Assembly: GCF_012641185.1 (NCBI RefSeq)
Contig: NZ_JAAXLK010000009.1
Location: 1-64,000 of the forward strand
Direction of reading: 5' to 3'
Length of the DNA: 64,000 nt
DNA from: Levilactobacillus tujiorum
Lineage (GTDB): Bacteria > Bacillota > Bacilli > Lactobacillales > Lactobacillaceae
Of the stretch, positions 49,952 through 58,488 are shown one piece after another. Every line of letters begins with the position of its first letter. The first letter of the stretch is position 1. Made by a program: the position numbers and the translations under genes. The notes beneath the pieces were generated by a model that worked only from the letters and a program-made list of their open reading frames with translations, made no database searches and had not been told where the DNA came from.

Positions 49952-51280
49952 ATGAATCCTTGGCAAACAAAATGGCCGGAACGCTTGAGCTACGGGCTCA
50001 GTGATGCCGCCGATAACTTGGTCTTCCAAATGATGACCACCTATCTTCTGTTCTTTTACACCGACGTCTACGGCCTGAGCGCCAGTGCCGCCGCCATTCT
50101 TTTCGTCGTCGCCCGGCTGGCCGATGTGGTCGAAAGTTTAATTATCGGGTTGATGATTGATCGCACCCATTCCAAATGGGGCAAGAGTCGCCCGTTCTTC
50201 CTGTGGTATGCCCTGCCCTACGTGATTTTTGCAATTCTGACCTTCGTGACGCCCCCATTTGGCGCCACCGGCAAGCTCATCTGGGCCTACGTCACCTACC
50301 TGGGACTGGGCTTCTTCTACACCGCCGTCAATCTTCCCATCACCTCGATTCTCCCCACGCTCACTCAAAATGACCGCGAGCAAACGATGCTGGGCGTGAT
50401 TCGCCAATTCTGCGGCAGCTCCGTTCAAATCATCGTCGCCGTCTTCACTTTACCGCTGGTGGCACTCTTCGGACATGGCAATCAGCAACAGGGGTTCCTG
50501 CTCACGATCATCCTGTTCGGTGCCATTTCACTGGCACTGATTTGGAACACATTCTTTCACGTCCACGAACGCTTCAGCAATCCCGAACAGTCCCATCAGT
50601 CCTGGCGATCGGTTGGCCACATGCTCCGGCAAAATAAACCGTGGCTGGTCATCTCGGTGGTCATCCTGCTCTACTGGTTAACCACGGCGATTAAGAACCA
50701 GACGACCATTTACTACTTCAAATACATCCAACACAGTGAGAACTTAGTGCCTTACGCCAACGGCTTTACGTTTGCCGCCCTCATTGGGGTCCTGTTGATC
50801 GTCAACTCCGCCAAGCAATGGGGCAAGAAGCGGACGATGCTTAGCGGCATTGCGATTGCGGCAACGGGCCAATTAATCCTTAGCCTGGGCGTAGTCGCCA
50901 ACCAACTCATCGTGATTTTTGGTGGTATCCTGCTCAACTCCGTCGGTAACGGCCTAATTATCGGGCTAGTCTCCATCATGATTGCGGACACGATCCGCTA
51001 CGGCATGGCGATGGGCATTCAAGCCGAGGGCATTCTCGCGTCCACCGATGACTTCGGCGTCAACGTGGGCCTCGGGCTGGGCGGCCTGATTACGGCGGGG
51101 CTCTTTCACCTGTCCGGCTACGTCGCTAATCGCGGCCAAAATGTGGCGACGCAGCACATGATCACGCTCAACTACGCTTGGCTACCGCTAGCCCTCTATA
51201 TCATCATGTTTGGTATCTTACTGCTGTACAACGAACGTCAATTACAAGCGGCCATCACACCAGCCGATCTGGATGGTTAA
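49952..51280 (+). CDS. GPH-family sugar (glycoside-pentoside-hexuronide) symporter
   Basis: 442 residues, 12 helices. The typical N-terminus is ERLSYGLSDAADNLVFQMMTTYLLFFYTDVYGLSASAAAILF. The GPH signature region is in RLADVVESLIIGLMIDRTHSKWGKSRPFFLW. Late features are ADTIRYGMAMGIQAEGILAS and FGVNVGLGLGGLITAG. It imports a glycoside or pentoside with a cation; there is no adjacent glycosidase, so the substrate is unknown. The frame opens at TTG 49934 inside the ribosome site GGAGG, and ATG 49952 is preferred. The absence of a C-terminal IIA domain is notable compared with LacS/RafP relatives. Confidence 0.85.
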   Translation: MNPWQTKWPERLSYGLSDAADNLVFQMMTTYLLFFYTDVYGLSASAAAILFVVARLADVVESLIIGLMIDRTHSKWGKSRPFFLWYALPYVIFAILTFVTPPFGATGKLIWAYVTYLGLGFFYTAVNLPITSILPTLTQNDREQTMLGVIRQFCGSSVQIIVAVFTLPLVALFGHGNQQQGFLLTIILFGAISLALIWNTFFHVHERFSNPEQSHQSWRSVGHMLRQNKPWLVISVVILLYWLTTAIKNQTTIYYFKYIQHSENLVPYANGFTFAALIGVLLIVNSAKQWGKKRTMLSGIAIAATGQLILSLGVVANQLIVIFGGILLNSVGNGLIIGLVSIMIADTIRYGMAMGIQAEGILASTDDFGVNVGLGLGGLITAGLFHLSGYVANRGQNVATQHMITLNYAWLPLALYIIMFGILLLYNERQLQAAITPADLDG

Positions 51281-51307
51281 CGCCACTTTGTCCTGCGATT
51301 AGGGCAG

Positions 51308-51355
51308 AAAAAAAGGCAGTACGACTTCAAGAAATGAGGTCGTACTGCCTATTTA
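51308..51355. terminator. Bidirectional terminator
   Basis: Perfect 12-bp arms AGGCAGTACGAC/GTCGTACTGCCT between convergent genes, with T-rich flanks on both strands. Confidence 0.88.
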
Positions 51356-51375
51356 GTTAGCTTAAGATTAGTTCA

Positions 51376-51903
51376 CTAGCCGTGTGTCCGGCTACGATTG
51401 GAATTACGACGCTTGTCATGTAAGCTATCGAATCCAACAAAGCCAGCCGCTACGGCCCGATCATTCGCGCGGTGTAATACCTTGATGAAATGTTCTGCTT
51501 CATCCTTACCGAAGAAGCCTAACCAACGGTGGAACCGTTCGTCGGTCGCTTGAGCCAAGTTCCGTTGAACGCGGCTCCCTGCGGCAGTTAAGGTAATGTA
51601 CTTAACCCGCCGATCATTGGGGTCGACCTTCTGCATCACATAGTTTTCCTTGAGTAACACATTAACCTGACGAGCGATAGCGCTCTTGGAGACGCCTTCT
51701 AATTTGGCAAGTTCAACCAACGTTTGGCCATTCTTACTCCGAGCAACGTTTTCCATCACCATGAAAGCCTCAAAGGTTAAGTTATACTTTTGGGTGGGAA
51801 TCGAAACGAAATCACCGATGTATTTAAAAATGTGCATGTATAAGTCGTCAAACTCTTTCTTCAATTCTGCTTCCGTTACGTTGTCATTCGTCGTCTCTGT
51901 CAT
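51376..51903 (-). CDS. MarR-family transcriptional regulator
   Basis: 175 residues. The winged helix is LVELAKLEGVSKSAIARQVNVLLKENYVMQKVDPNDRRVKYITLTAAG, with the usual D-x-R-R wing. Acidic N- and basic C-terminal tails (KRRNSNRSRTHG) extend the family core. ATG 51903 is somewhat far from AAGGAG (13 bases). Between them lies a three-codon frame, ATGGATTTATAA at 51903-51914, whose stop overlaps the start as TAATG. This could couple translation. The target is unknown; no efflux gene adjoins. Confidence 0.83.
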   Translation of the reverse strand: MTETTNDNVTEAELKKEFDDLYMHIFKYIGDFVSIPTQKYNLTFEAFMVMENVARSKNGQTLVELAKLEGVSKSAIARQVNVLLKENYVMQKVDPNDRRVKYITLTAAGSRVQRNLAQATDERFHRWLGFFGKDEAEHFIKVLHRANDRAVAAGFVGFDSLHDKRRNSNRSRTHG

Positions 51904-52178
51904 TATAAATCCATTACTCCTTTTAGTTTCAGCGCCGGGCGCTGCCTATTACCGTCCTGAATTGGGTACAGCCCACGGGTCTTAAGTTTAGTTGAAATAG
52001 TCAGCCACGTCACCAGTCAATATTATGTAAGTGGATAACCCTACTTACTTTTTACTATAAAATTATCTTATCCAATGAAACAAATTATCGTTTTAATAAA
52101 AAATTAGCGATTGTGGTTTCCAAAACCAAACACACGTTCTATAATAGATTCAATCATCAAATCAAGGACGTGATAAAA

Positions 52179-52424
52179 ATGTTCACCCCAGCTCGTCAAC
52201 AAATTAAAACGTTACTCCAAACTGCTTACCAAAAAAATCAACTGACTACAATTAATAGCCACAATATTACCTATACGGGAACCGTAGACTTTATTTCGCC
52301 GACGACCGTTTACCTCGGTCTAGCAGCCGGCCGTTCCCGCAAGATTCCCCTTGCGCAGATCAGTCAGGTAAAACTACACCAATTTCAATCTTGGTGGCAC
52401 CTTTATGATTCAACCATACGGTAA
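52179..52424 (+). CDS. Small protein of unknown function, 81 aa
   Basis: Not recognised. ATG 52179 is preceded by CAAGGACGTG at good distance; the open frame's first ATG at 52113 has none. The product is basic, without a signal peptide. Its central strand-rich part (ITYTGTVDFISPTTVYLGLAAGRSRKIPLAQISQVKLH) could be an Sm-like or YolD-like small beta domain. A sequence of the type G-R-S-R-K-I-P-L-x-x-I at the end of a beta strand is reminiscent of YolD-like proteins, but this is weak. It is a lone gene in an A+T-rich stretch. Confidence 0.6.
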   Translation: MFTPARQQIKTLLQTAYQKNQLTTINSHNITYTGTVDFISPTTVYLGLAAGRSRKIPLAQISQVKLHQFQSWWHLYDSTIR

Positions 52425-52710
52425 CTCCCTCTAGTATCTCCTCAATTGACCAAAAAATAAACCTTTTTTCGTAAATTGTTGGTATTTTATTTACAATTTA
52501 CGGTAAACGCTATCTTCCGTATTTATCCCCTGTTTATCGCCCCTTTATTGCCAATTAAACTACGGCAAAATTCGCGTGAACCACTTTTGATTATAACGCT
52601 TCCAGTCCTGCAAATTCTGCACCAGATTATTTAAGCTGGTAACAATTGCAATTTTGCATAGTTTGACTCATTGAAGGGGTTCAACCGCTCATTTGCGAAA
52701 ATATTACCCC
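52425..52710. other. A+T-rich intergenic region with an inverted repeat
   Basis: CGTAAATTGT (52470-52479) and ACAATTTACG (52493-52502) form a perfect 10-bp stem without a T-run, so it is not a normal terminator and may be a protein site. No gene is supported in this 286-base stretch. Confidence 0.5.
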
Positions 52711-52766
52711 AAAAAATAAAGCTCCCCTAAACCATTAGCAATTGCCAATAGTTTAGAGGAACTTTG
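52711..52766 (-). terminator. Terminator of PadR-DUF4097 operon
   Basis: A long stem (about 20 bp, AAAGTTCCTCTAAAC to GTTTAGGGGAGCTTT with few wobbles) followed by ATTTTTTGG on the minus strand. Confidence 0.85.
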
Positions 52767-52770
52767 TTCA

Positions 52771-54186
52771 TTAATCAAGTCGAATGCTTCCATGAACTGT
52801 ATCAATCATAACCGTGTGGGTCGCATCCTCACCAATTGCACCAATCTTATGGTGACTGTCATCCAATGTAAGCTGCGCCACCCGGGGAACTCTTAGGGAA
52901 CCATCATCGTTCCGTACGTCGAACTTGTACGTTGCCTGACCAGGCATTTCCACACTCGCGCCGCCGTTACCGGTCAACCGTAAGTCGGTCGTTAACTCGG
53001 AAACGTCTACGCTAATTTTGCCATTGCCGGAATGTAAGTGACCACCGCCACTCAGCCGATGAACCCGGATCGCCCCGTTACGAGAGGTCCCATTGACTTG
53101 ACCAGTGAGGCCCTCAATGCGGATAGCCCCATTGCGCGAATTTAGCGTCGTATTCCCCGTCTGATCCGTCAGGCGAATAGCGCCATTGGAAGACTCAATC
53201 TTACCATCGCCATCCACATTCGCCAGGGTCACTGCGCCATTGGTACTCGTGACCTGATAGCCGGTCGCCGTCAGTTGATCCACCCGTACGGCGCCGTTGG
53301 TTGACCGAATGGCGACGTTCATCACTTGGTTGTTAAATGCCCGGATAGCGCCGTTAGTGGCGTGTACATCGTAATCAGCGTTCGAACGCAGGTCGCTGAG
53401 CTCCAAACTTCCATTGCCCGCGTGCACCTGAACCTGTCCCGCTAGCGCACTAGGAATGAAGATCTCCGTGCGCACGTGTAGCGGCCATAGCCGCGGCCGA
53501 TCACCCTGATGAATTTCCAACTGGGTCCCATATTGGCGGCCATGCAGGTAGAAACGTTCACTGTCACGACTCATGTATTCATTGACCACAATTTCTGAAG
53601 CGCTGGCCTGGCCAATTTTGAGGGCTGCGTCGGGATAGTCGATCACCAATTTCTTCACGTCGCCGATCGCAAAGGATTGCGTATTGACCAGCTTGAGTGA
53701 GCCGACGTAAGCGCGCTGTGGCCGTTCACCATTGATCTTAACGTCATCGCCGTTCACATCAATAAAGCCATTGCCCACTGAAACGTGATCGCCATCGACC
53801 TGGACCAACTTTCCGAGATCAACCTTATCGTTATCCCCATCAACCACCACGTGATCACCCCAAGTAACCTGATCATCCGTAATGTGGAGCTTGCCAATCT
53901 GGACGTGTGACCGGGTGGTTGGCTCATCCTGCTCCGCGGCCTTTGCCTGATCGCGCTGAGCATCTTCATCCGCCACTTCTTTGAGGAGACTGTCGATATC
54001 CCCCAACTGCGCCATCGCTTCGTCAAGGGCCTCTGGGGCGGCCATCCCCTGATTGATCTTATCCGTCACTGCTTCGGTGAGATCACCGACTAGTTCTTCT
54101 TTTAATTCCGTCAACGCGCGGGAAGGTTGATACTGGCTAAACCGTTGATCTAACCGCGTGCGAATGTCCATCGTAATATCATCCAT
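52771..54186 (-). CDS. DUF4097 family protein with N-terminal HAAS-like helical domain
   Basis: 471 residues. Residues about 1-75 are helical and acidic (RLDQRFSQYQPSRALTELKEELVGDLTEAVTDKINQ, MAQLGDIDSLLKEVADE) and resemble the HAAS/DUF1700 prefix found with PadR regulators. Residues about 170-470 are a DUF4097 beta-solenoid with a striking repeat of the type S-x-N-G-A-I-R: ATNGAIRAFN, STNGAVRVDQ, SSNGAIRLTD, SRNGAIRIEG, SRNGAIRVHR. There is no membrane helix or signal, so it is likely cytoplasmic. It lies two bases after padR, in the same operon. Its role may lie in envelope stress sensing (as LiaG-like proteins), which is an inference. Confidence 0.82.
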   Translation of the reverse strand: MDDITMDIRTRLDQRFSQYQPSRALTELKEELVGDLTEAVTDKINQGMAAPEALDEAMAQLGDIDSLLKEVADEDAQRDQAKAAEQDEPTTRSHVQIGKLHITDDQVTWGDHVVVDGDNDKVDLGKLVQVDGDHVSVGNGFIDVNGDDVKINGERPQRAYVGSLKLVNTQSFAIGDVKKLVIDYPDAALKIGQASASEIVVNEYMSRDSERFYLHGRQYGTQLEIHQGDRPRLWPLHVRTEIFIPSALAGQVQVHAGNGSLELSDLRSNADYDVHATNGAIRAFNNQVMNVAIRSTNGAVRVDQLTATGYQVTSTNGAVTLANVDGDGKIESSNGAIRLTDQTGNTTLNSRNGAIRIEGLTGQVNGTSRNGAIRVHRLSGGGHLHSGNGKISVDVSELTTDLRLTGNGGASVEMPGQATYKFDVRNDDGSLRVPRVAQLTLDDSHHKIGAIGEDATHTVMIDTVHGSIRLD

Positions 54187-54188
54187 GC

Positions 54189-54539
54189 CTAATCCTCCTC
54201 AATAATCTTGCCTGTAATCAAATCATCGATAATCGGCTTGGCAAACTGCCAGTCCGCCGTCTTTTCAGTCAGCATTTGCTGTCCTACGGCTGTCACGTGA
54301 TAGTACTTCCGGCGCGAGCCCTGGGTCTCATCTCCCCAGTAGTCCGTCAGTGCCCCGTTCTTTTCCAAACGGCGAAATACCGTGTACAGCGTCGCTTCGT
54401 TTAATTCGTAGTGCCCATGACTGAGCTCACGCACCCGCTTCGCCACTTGATACCCGTAGCTGTCACCCTGTTGCAAAATATTCAAGACAATCGTATCCGT
54501 ATGGCCCCGGATTAAATCTTTAGAGATCACCTCAGCCAT
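54189..54539 (-). CDS. PadR-family transcriptional regulator
   Basis: 116 residues, a short PadR of the YqjI/LmrR type. The winged helix is YGYQVAKRVRELSHGHYELNEATLYTVFRRLEKNGALTDYWGDETQGSRRKYYHVTAVG, then one long dimerisation helix. GAAAGGAAG precedes ATG 54539. The following gene, with a HAAS-like domain, is the usual partner of this regulator type, and both are probably autoregulated. The region just upstream is A+T-rich and short. Confidence 0.9.
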   Translation of the reverse strand: MAEVISKDLIRGHTDTIVLNILQQGDSYGYQVAKRVRELSHGHYELNEATLYTVFRRLEKNGALTDYWGDETQGSRRKYYHVTAVGQQMLTEKTADWQFAKPIIDDLITGKIIEED

Positions 54540-54644
54540 GTTGCCACTTCCTTTCGTTCATTTGCATGCATTTAATGTATCACATACTACTGTGCGTGTC
54601 AAAGTAATTATTTCAGAGTAGTATTTTACTCGTCGCTTTCCGCC

Positions 54645-54830
54645 TTACCGTTCGCCAAATTTGGGCTGGATCGCTGTGGGGAGGACGGCCAGAGCCACAG
54701 AGCGGTCTCTGACCTCGCTTTGAGCCGTAAACCACGTCTCAAAGGCGCCATTTACCATTCACCCCATCGAGAAAATTTCACCAGCTCCAAGTTTGATGAC
54801 CGCAGCATCATCCGTGGTTAAACTTTTCTA
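54645..54830 (-). repeat. Dispersed intergenic repeat, module 2 (diverged copy C)
   Basis: In reverse orientation it matches module 2 of copies A and B (for example GGTAAATGGCGCCTTTGAGA and GCGAGGT...GAGACCGCTC). The ATTTACCAAG hairpin is largely lost. The closing helix has changed in both arms (to the type CTTGG-A-GCTGG and CCAGC-CCAA) yet still pairs, with one bulge. The 350-base gap between padR and cdd holds this repeat and the cdd terminator. Confidence 0.72.
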
Positions 54831-54837
54831 ACAGCAA

Positions 54838-54867
54838 ATAAAAAGACTGGGAAATCACTTCCCAGTC
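54838..54867 (-). terminator. Terminator of cdd
   Basis: GACTGGGAA/TTCCCAGTC stem, 5-base loop, then TTTTTATTT on the minus strand. Confidence 0.88.
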
Positions 54868-54888
54868 CATATGTAGCCGGATATTTAC

Positions 54889-55281
54889 TTACTTCAGCTC
54901 CAAGAAAGCCCCTGGTAAGAGTCCTGCAACCGTAGTCTCTGCCAGCGCGCCCTTTTGGTTCGTCAGGTAAATCACCGCATCTTGATCAAAGAACTCGCTA
55001 ATCACCTGACGACAGGTGCCACAAGGGGCAATCGGCTGATCCGTGTTCCCCGTCACCAGCAGTGCCGTGAATCTCTTTTCGCCGGCAGCAATTCCTGAAA
55101 AAATCGCCGTCCGTTCGGCACAGTTAGTCGAGCCGTATGCCGCGTTTTCAATATTACAACCACCGTAAATTTTACCGCTAGCACCTACCGCTGCTGCCCC
55201 CACATGAAAATGTGAGTACGGCGTGTAGGCACGGTCCAACATATCAGTAGCAACTTGCAATAATTCTTCTCGCTCCGCCAT
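54889..55281 (-). CDS. cdd: Cytidine deaminase
   Basis: 130 residues, the usual length of the tetrameric Gram-positive enzyme. It deaminates (deoxy)cytidine to (deoxy)uridine for pyrimidine salvage. The active site shows YTPYSHFHVGAA, CNIENAAYGSTNCAERTAIF (zinc Cys and catalytic Glu) and PIAPCGTCRQVI (two more zinc Cys). AAGGAGG precedes ATG 55281. It is a single gene with its own terminator. A near-perfect cre site lies in the divergent region shared with the signal peptidase. Confidence 0.95.
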   Translation of the reverse strand: MAEREELLQVATDMLDRAYTPYSHFHVGAAAVGASGKIYGGCNIENAAYGSTNCAERTAIFSGIAAGEKRFTALLVTGNTDQPIAPCGTCRQVISEFFDQDAVIYLTNQKGALAETTVAGLLPGAFLELK

Positions 55282-55336
55282 GGTGTTTCCTCCTTAGCAT
55301 AGGTCTATGGTGCTCCTTAATTGTGACATAGTTTCA

Positions 55337-55352
55337 AAGAAAGCGCTACCAT
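55337..55352. promoter_or_regulatory. Putative CcpA (cre) site between cdd and lepB
   Basis: AAGAAAGCGCTACCAT matches the cre consensus at 15 of 16 positions. It is 56 bases upstream of cdd (minus strand) and 115 upstream of lepB (plus strand); control of cdd is the more likely. Confidence 0.65.
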
Positions 55353-55466
55353 TCGAACGAAATTTCTAGGGTTTTCTTTAACTTTTAATCAAACCGCTAT
55401 TTCAGCCAAGAACTCATGGTACACTTAGCCTTATTAAACTTAATTTTAGGGGAGCTTTCTGTCGAA

Positions 55467-56051
55467 ATGAAAATGTTACGCAACATCTTAAGTTGGGTTA
55501 TCCCCATTCTCGTTGCCGCTATCTTGGTTTTTCTGGTGCGGACGTATGGGCTGGAAGTCGTCAAGGTTTCTGGTGGATCCATGGAACCGAATCTGGCCGA
55601 CACAGAGCGGATGATTGTGGTGAAGCCACTACCCGTTAAACGTCTGAGCGTGATCGTCTTCGATGCCTTCGGTGAAGATCCCAACGCCGCTAAAGACACG
55701 AACTACGTGAAGCGGGTCATCGGGCTACCTGGCGATAAGGTCGTCAGCAAGAACGGCTACATCTACGTCAACAATCATAAAATTAACCAATCATTTATTA
55801 GCAAATCTGAACGAACCACGGGCACTGGGAACTGGACCCTGAGCAGTCTTGCCAAGGATCACAACTGGTCTTATAAAGGCAATGCCGTTCCCAAGGGCCA
55901 CTACTTCGTGCTAGGCGATCACCGGAGCATCTCTGAAGATGGCCGGGCCTGGGGTTACGTCGAAGCCGACAAAATCATGGGTGTCGTGAAGGTGCCATTC
56001 TGGCAAGGAACCAAGCAACATCGGATTAACGTGAATGATCGGGCGAGTTAG
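55467..56051 (+). CDS. lepB: Type I signal peptidase
   Basis: 194 residues, membrane-anchored by one N-terminal helix (about 8-27), active site outside. The catalytic Ser is in VSGGSMEPNL (about Ser38) and the general-base Lys in NYVKRVIGLPGD (about Lys82). The box E variant is VLGDHRSISEDGRAWG. It removes signal peptides from exported proteins such as the surface proteins encoded nearby. The frame opens at 55416, but the upstream codons have no ribosome site. ATG 55467 follows GGGGAGC at a somewhat long 12 bases, and ATG 55473 is an alternative. A strong terminator follows. Confidence 0.9.
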   Translation: MKMLRNILSWVIPILVAAILVFLVRTYGLEVVKVSGGSMEPNLADTERMIVVKPLPVKRLSVIVFDAFGEDPNAAKDTNYVKRVIGLPGDKVVSKNGYIYVNNHKINQSFISKSERTTGTGNWTLSSLAKDHNWSYKGNAVPKGHYFVLGDHRSISEDGRAWGYVEADKIMGVVKVPFWQGTKQHRINVNDRAS

Positions 56052-56120
56052 TCAGCACACGACCCAACTCGCTTCTTACTAAAAATGGTTAAACAGGCAA
56101 CACAAGGACCTGTTCAACTC

Positions 56121-56174
56121 AGAGACGCTCTCCAGTCTGACAATTATCTGTCGGGCTTGGGAGCGTCTTTTTTG
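56121..56174 (+). terminator. Terminator of lepB
   Basis: Outer stem AGACGCTC/GAGCGTCT with an inner GACA/TGTC, then six T. Confidence 0.85.
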
Positions 56175-56177
56175 GTC

Positions 56178-56206
56178 AAAAAGAAAAGCGGGTCGACACC
56201 CGCTCC
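56178..56206 (-). terminator. Terminator of oleate hydratase gene
   Basis: AGCGGGT/ACCCGCT stem with a GTCG loop, followed by TTTCTTTTTG on the minus strand. Confidence 0.82.
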
Positions 56207-56236
56207 TCTCAATCACCTATTCCTAAATCGTAATCC

Positions 56237-57931
56237 TTAACTAAACATCTTCTTCGTTGCTCTCATCAACGTCTTCGGATCTTTGTCATAACGTGGCGTA
56301 TCAACCAAGTTATCCATTGGCACACCAGCAAAGTGGAAGGCGGCGATTTCACCAGACCGGGTCGCACTTTGTTCCGTAAAGATCATCTGGTAAGGTTGCT
56401 CAACGAATTCACCGGTAAAGGCCAAGTTCGTGGAGTGTGCTGGAATAACCTCTGGCCGATCACTCTTTGCCCGGTTATTGAACAGGGCTGACGCATATGG
56501 CATGTAAACTGGAATGTTGTTGACAATACTGTCGAGGATTTCCGCTTCATGGTTCTTAATGTTATTAGGACCTGGATCAACCTTGGACAATTGCCCAATC
56601 AGTTCTTGCGCCATTTCCTTCCCGGTCATCTTGATGTATTGCTTGTGGACAAATTCACCCTGACGCCGTGGATACAGGAAGTAACCCCAGATAACGGATT
56701 CATTAGGTTTCTGCGTCGTAAAGTGTGGTTGGTGGTGCACCACAATCGACATGTTCACATCTTTTTGCCCTAATGGGGTAATCGGGGTGGTCGAAATGAA
56801 GGAGTTCAACGCGTTACCAGGAACTTGCGTCGTAATCCGGGTAATTTCATTCAATAACAGGTGGTTCTTAGTCGTCAACGTGAAGCTGACCCATTCAGAA
56901 TTCTTCCGGTCATCGAAGAACTTATCCGGCGTCCCCAAGTTGTAGAAGCGTTCCGTGGCTTTCTTCCACAGAGCGGCACTGATCCCGTATTCCATGTTCT
57001 CTGGGGCCGGCGTGTTGTAATCCCCCATCGTTGCCGAGTCAGTGATTGACCCGTTGGTGAAGATCACAGCCGTGTCGTCGTCGATGTCAACCAGCTCTTC
57101 GGTCCCGTCTTCCACGTTCTTGACGTGTAAACCAGTAACCGTAATCTCGTCTTGCATCGCACTGTCAGCGAACTCCCAATCCGTCACAATCCGGTTGGAA
57201 ATGAAGGTGACGCCCTCATCCTTTAAGTAGTTGATCAGTGGTAACATCATACTTTCAAATTGGTTGTAACGGGTCCGGTTAACCCCAACCAAGTGTTCAA
57301 TTTGCGTAAATTCATAGATCATTTGGTGCATGTAGCGGCGTAATTCTTGAACCGAACTCTGAATTCGGAAAGCAAACGTGGTTTCCCACATGTACCAGAA
57401 GTTAGTCTGGAACATGTGCGGATCGTCTTTGAAGTATTCAGCGATCGTCACGTTATCCAGCTTAGTTTCCTCTTCATCTGGCATTAAGACCAGCTTAGAC
57501 AACAATACCCGATCTTTGTTGTTCAAGCCCAGCTTGCCGCCATCGATGATACCTTTGCCGCCTTCCATCAACCGGGCAATATCATAGGTCCGGTGATGAG
57601 CGTCAAAGTCCCGCGTATCCTCGGCAGCCGTCATGCCTGCCTCAGTCGCCGATGGAATCCGGTCAAGTAAGTCCATTAAATCAACGTACGTTCGGTAATT
57701 CAGCATCCGGCCACCACGAGCAACGTAGCCCGTGCGGTTGTCCAACGGGTGTTCCTTATTCCAGTATTCATCACTGAAATCTTTGGTTTCGCCACCATCG
57801 TTGGCCCCGTGCATATCAGCGCCGTAAAAAGTAATATTTTCACCACGCCAATGGCCTTCTTGAATCAGGTAAACCGCCGCGGCCATATTAGAAAGGCCAG
57901 CACCGATCATTACTGCTTTTGTTTTAACCAT
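56237..57931 (-). CDS. ohyA: Oleate hydratase (myosin-cross-reactive antigen family)
   Basis: FAD-dependent hydratase adding water to the cis-9 double bond of oleic and linoleic acid, giving 10-hydroxy acids; it detoxifies free fatty acids. 564 residues, the usual length. The N-terminal FAD motif is AVMIGAGLSNMAAAVYLIQEG. Other family blocks are GGEMxD-like MHGANDGGETKDFSDEYW, GYVARGGRMLNYRTYVDLMDL, MWETTFAFRIQSSVQELRRY and PVYMPYASALFNNRAKSDRP. The start is ATG 57931 with GGAGGTG ahead; the frame-first GTG at 57940 is inside that site. Upstream are a palindromic operator at 57996-58010 and the remains of an AraC regulator. Confidence 0.95.
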   Translation of the reverse strand: MVKTKAVMIGAGLSNMAAAVYLIQEGHWRGENITFYGADMHGANDGGETKDFSDEYWNKEHPLDNRTGYVARGGRMLNYRTYVDLMDLLDRIPSATEAGMTAAEDTRDFDAHHRTYDIARLMEGGKGIIDGGKLGLNNKDRVLLSKLVLMPDEEETKLDNVTIAEYFKDDPHMFQTNFWYMWETTFAFRIQSSVQELRRYMHQMIYEFTQIEHLVGVNRTRYNQFESMMLPLINYLKDEGVTFISNRIVTDWEFADSAMQDEITVTGLHVKNVEDGTEELVDIDDDTAVIFTNGSITDSATMGDYNTPAPENMEYGISAALWKKATERFYNLGTPDKFFDDRKNSEWVSFTLTTKNHLLLNEITRITTQVPGNALNSFISTTPITPLGQKDVNMSIVVHHQPHFTTQKPNESVIWGYFLYPRRQGEFVHKQYIKMTGKEMAQELIGQLSKVDPGPNNIKNHEAEILDSIVNNIPVYMPYASALFNNRAKSDRPEVIPAHSTNLAFTGEFVEQPYQMIFTEQSATRSGEIAAFHFAGVPMDNLVDTPRYDKDPKTLMRATKKMFS

Positions 57932-57995
57932 CAAAAACACCTCCGTAGATTCTTTGAGCCCTTTACGCCTTCATTATGCTTGCTTTGTCATGCAT

Positions 57996-58010
57996 TGTAA
58001 AGCGTTTACA
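57996..58010 (-). promoter_or_regulatory. Palindromic operator (cre-like) upstream of ohyA
   Basis: TGTAAAGCGTTTACA is a perfect inverted repeat (TGTAAA/TTTACA) around GCG. It is one base longer than a classic cre, so either CcpA or another LacI-type regulator may bind. It is 65 bases from the ohyA start. Confidence 0.55.
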
Positions 58011-58117
58011 TGAACTAATTAGCAACTTCTAAGAAACGCAAGGAAACCTTAATCTGTCGGCCATTACAACAGGGCGTGTCATAATTGTAATTTCCCCGGT
58101 GACAGTCTAACTATCTT

Positions 58118-58439
58118 CTACGGTTGAATTGTGGGCGTGCTCCCTCGTAAATAAGCTAGGGGCGTCATCCCCGTGTAGCTTTTGAATACGCGCTTGAAAT
58201 ATGTCACATCATTAAAGTCTACACGGAAGGCCACGTCAGTCACTGAATCCGGTCGATGCCGCAGATATTGTTGGGCCATCTTAATCCGATACCGGTTAAT
58301 AAAGGCTATGAGTGTCTCTCCAGTCACCTGCTTGAATTGCCGTGACAAATAAGTTGGCGCTGTCTGGGCCGCTGCAGCAATTTCTATAAGGCGAAGTTTC
58401 TCCTGATAGTGACGGTGGCATGAGATTCCTAATTTCGGT
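58118..58439 (-). pseudogene. Remnant of an AraC-family regulator (C-terminal DNA-binding domain, frameshifted)
   Basis: The minus-strand frame 58118-58348 plus its upstream extension encodes the second and first helix-turn-helix of an AraC protein (YLSRQFKQVTGETLIAFINRYRI and DVAFRVDFNDVTYFKRVFKSYTG). Upstream the homology (EKLRLIEI) continues in another frame. An extra base in the AAATTT run near 58379-58384 breaks it, and stops follow at 58440-58442. The N-terminal sensor domain is absent altogether. The gene is therefore broken at least twice. It ends 186 bases from ohyA and may once have regulated it. Confidence 0.8.
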
Positions 58440-58488
58440 TACAAGAAGTAAGGTCACCAACCACACTATTTGGAATTCAAGACAGCAG

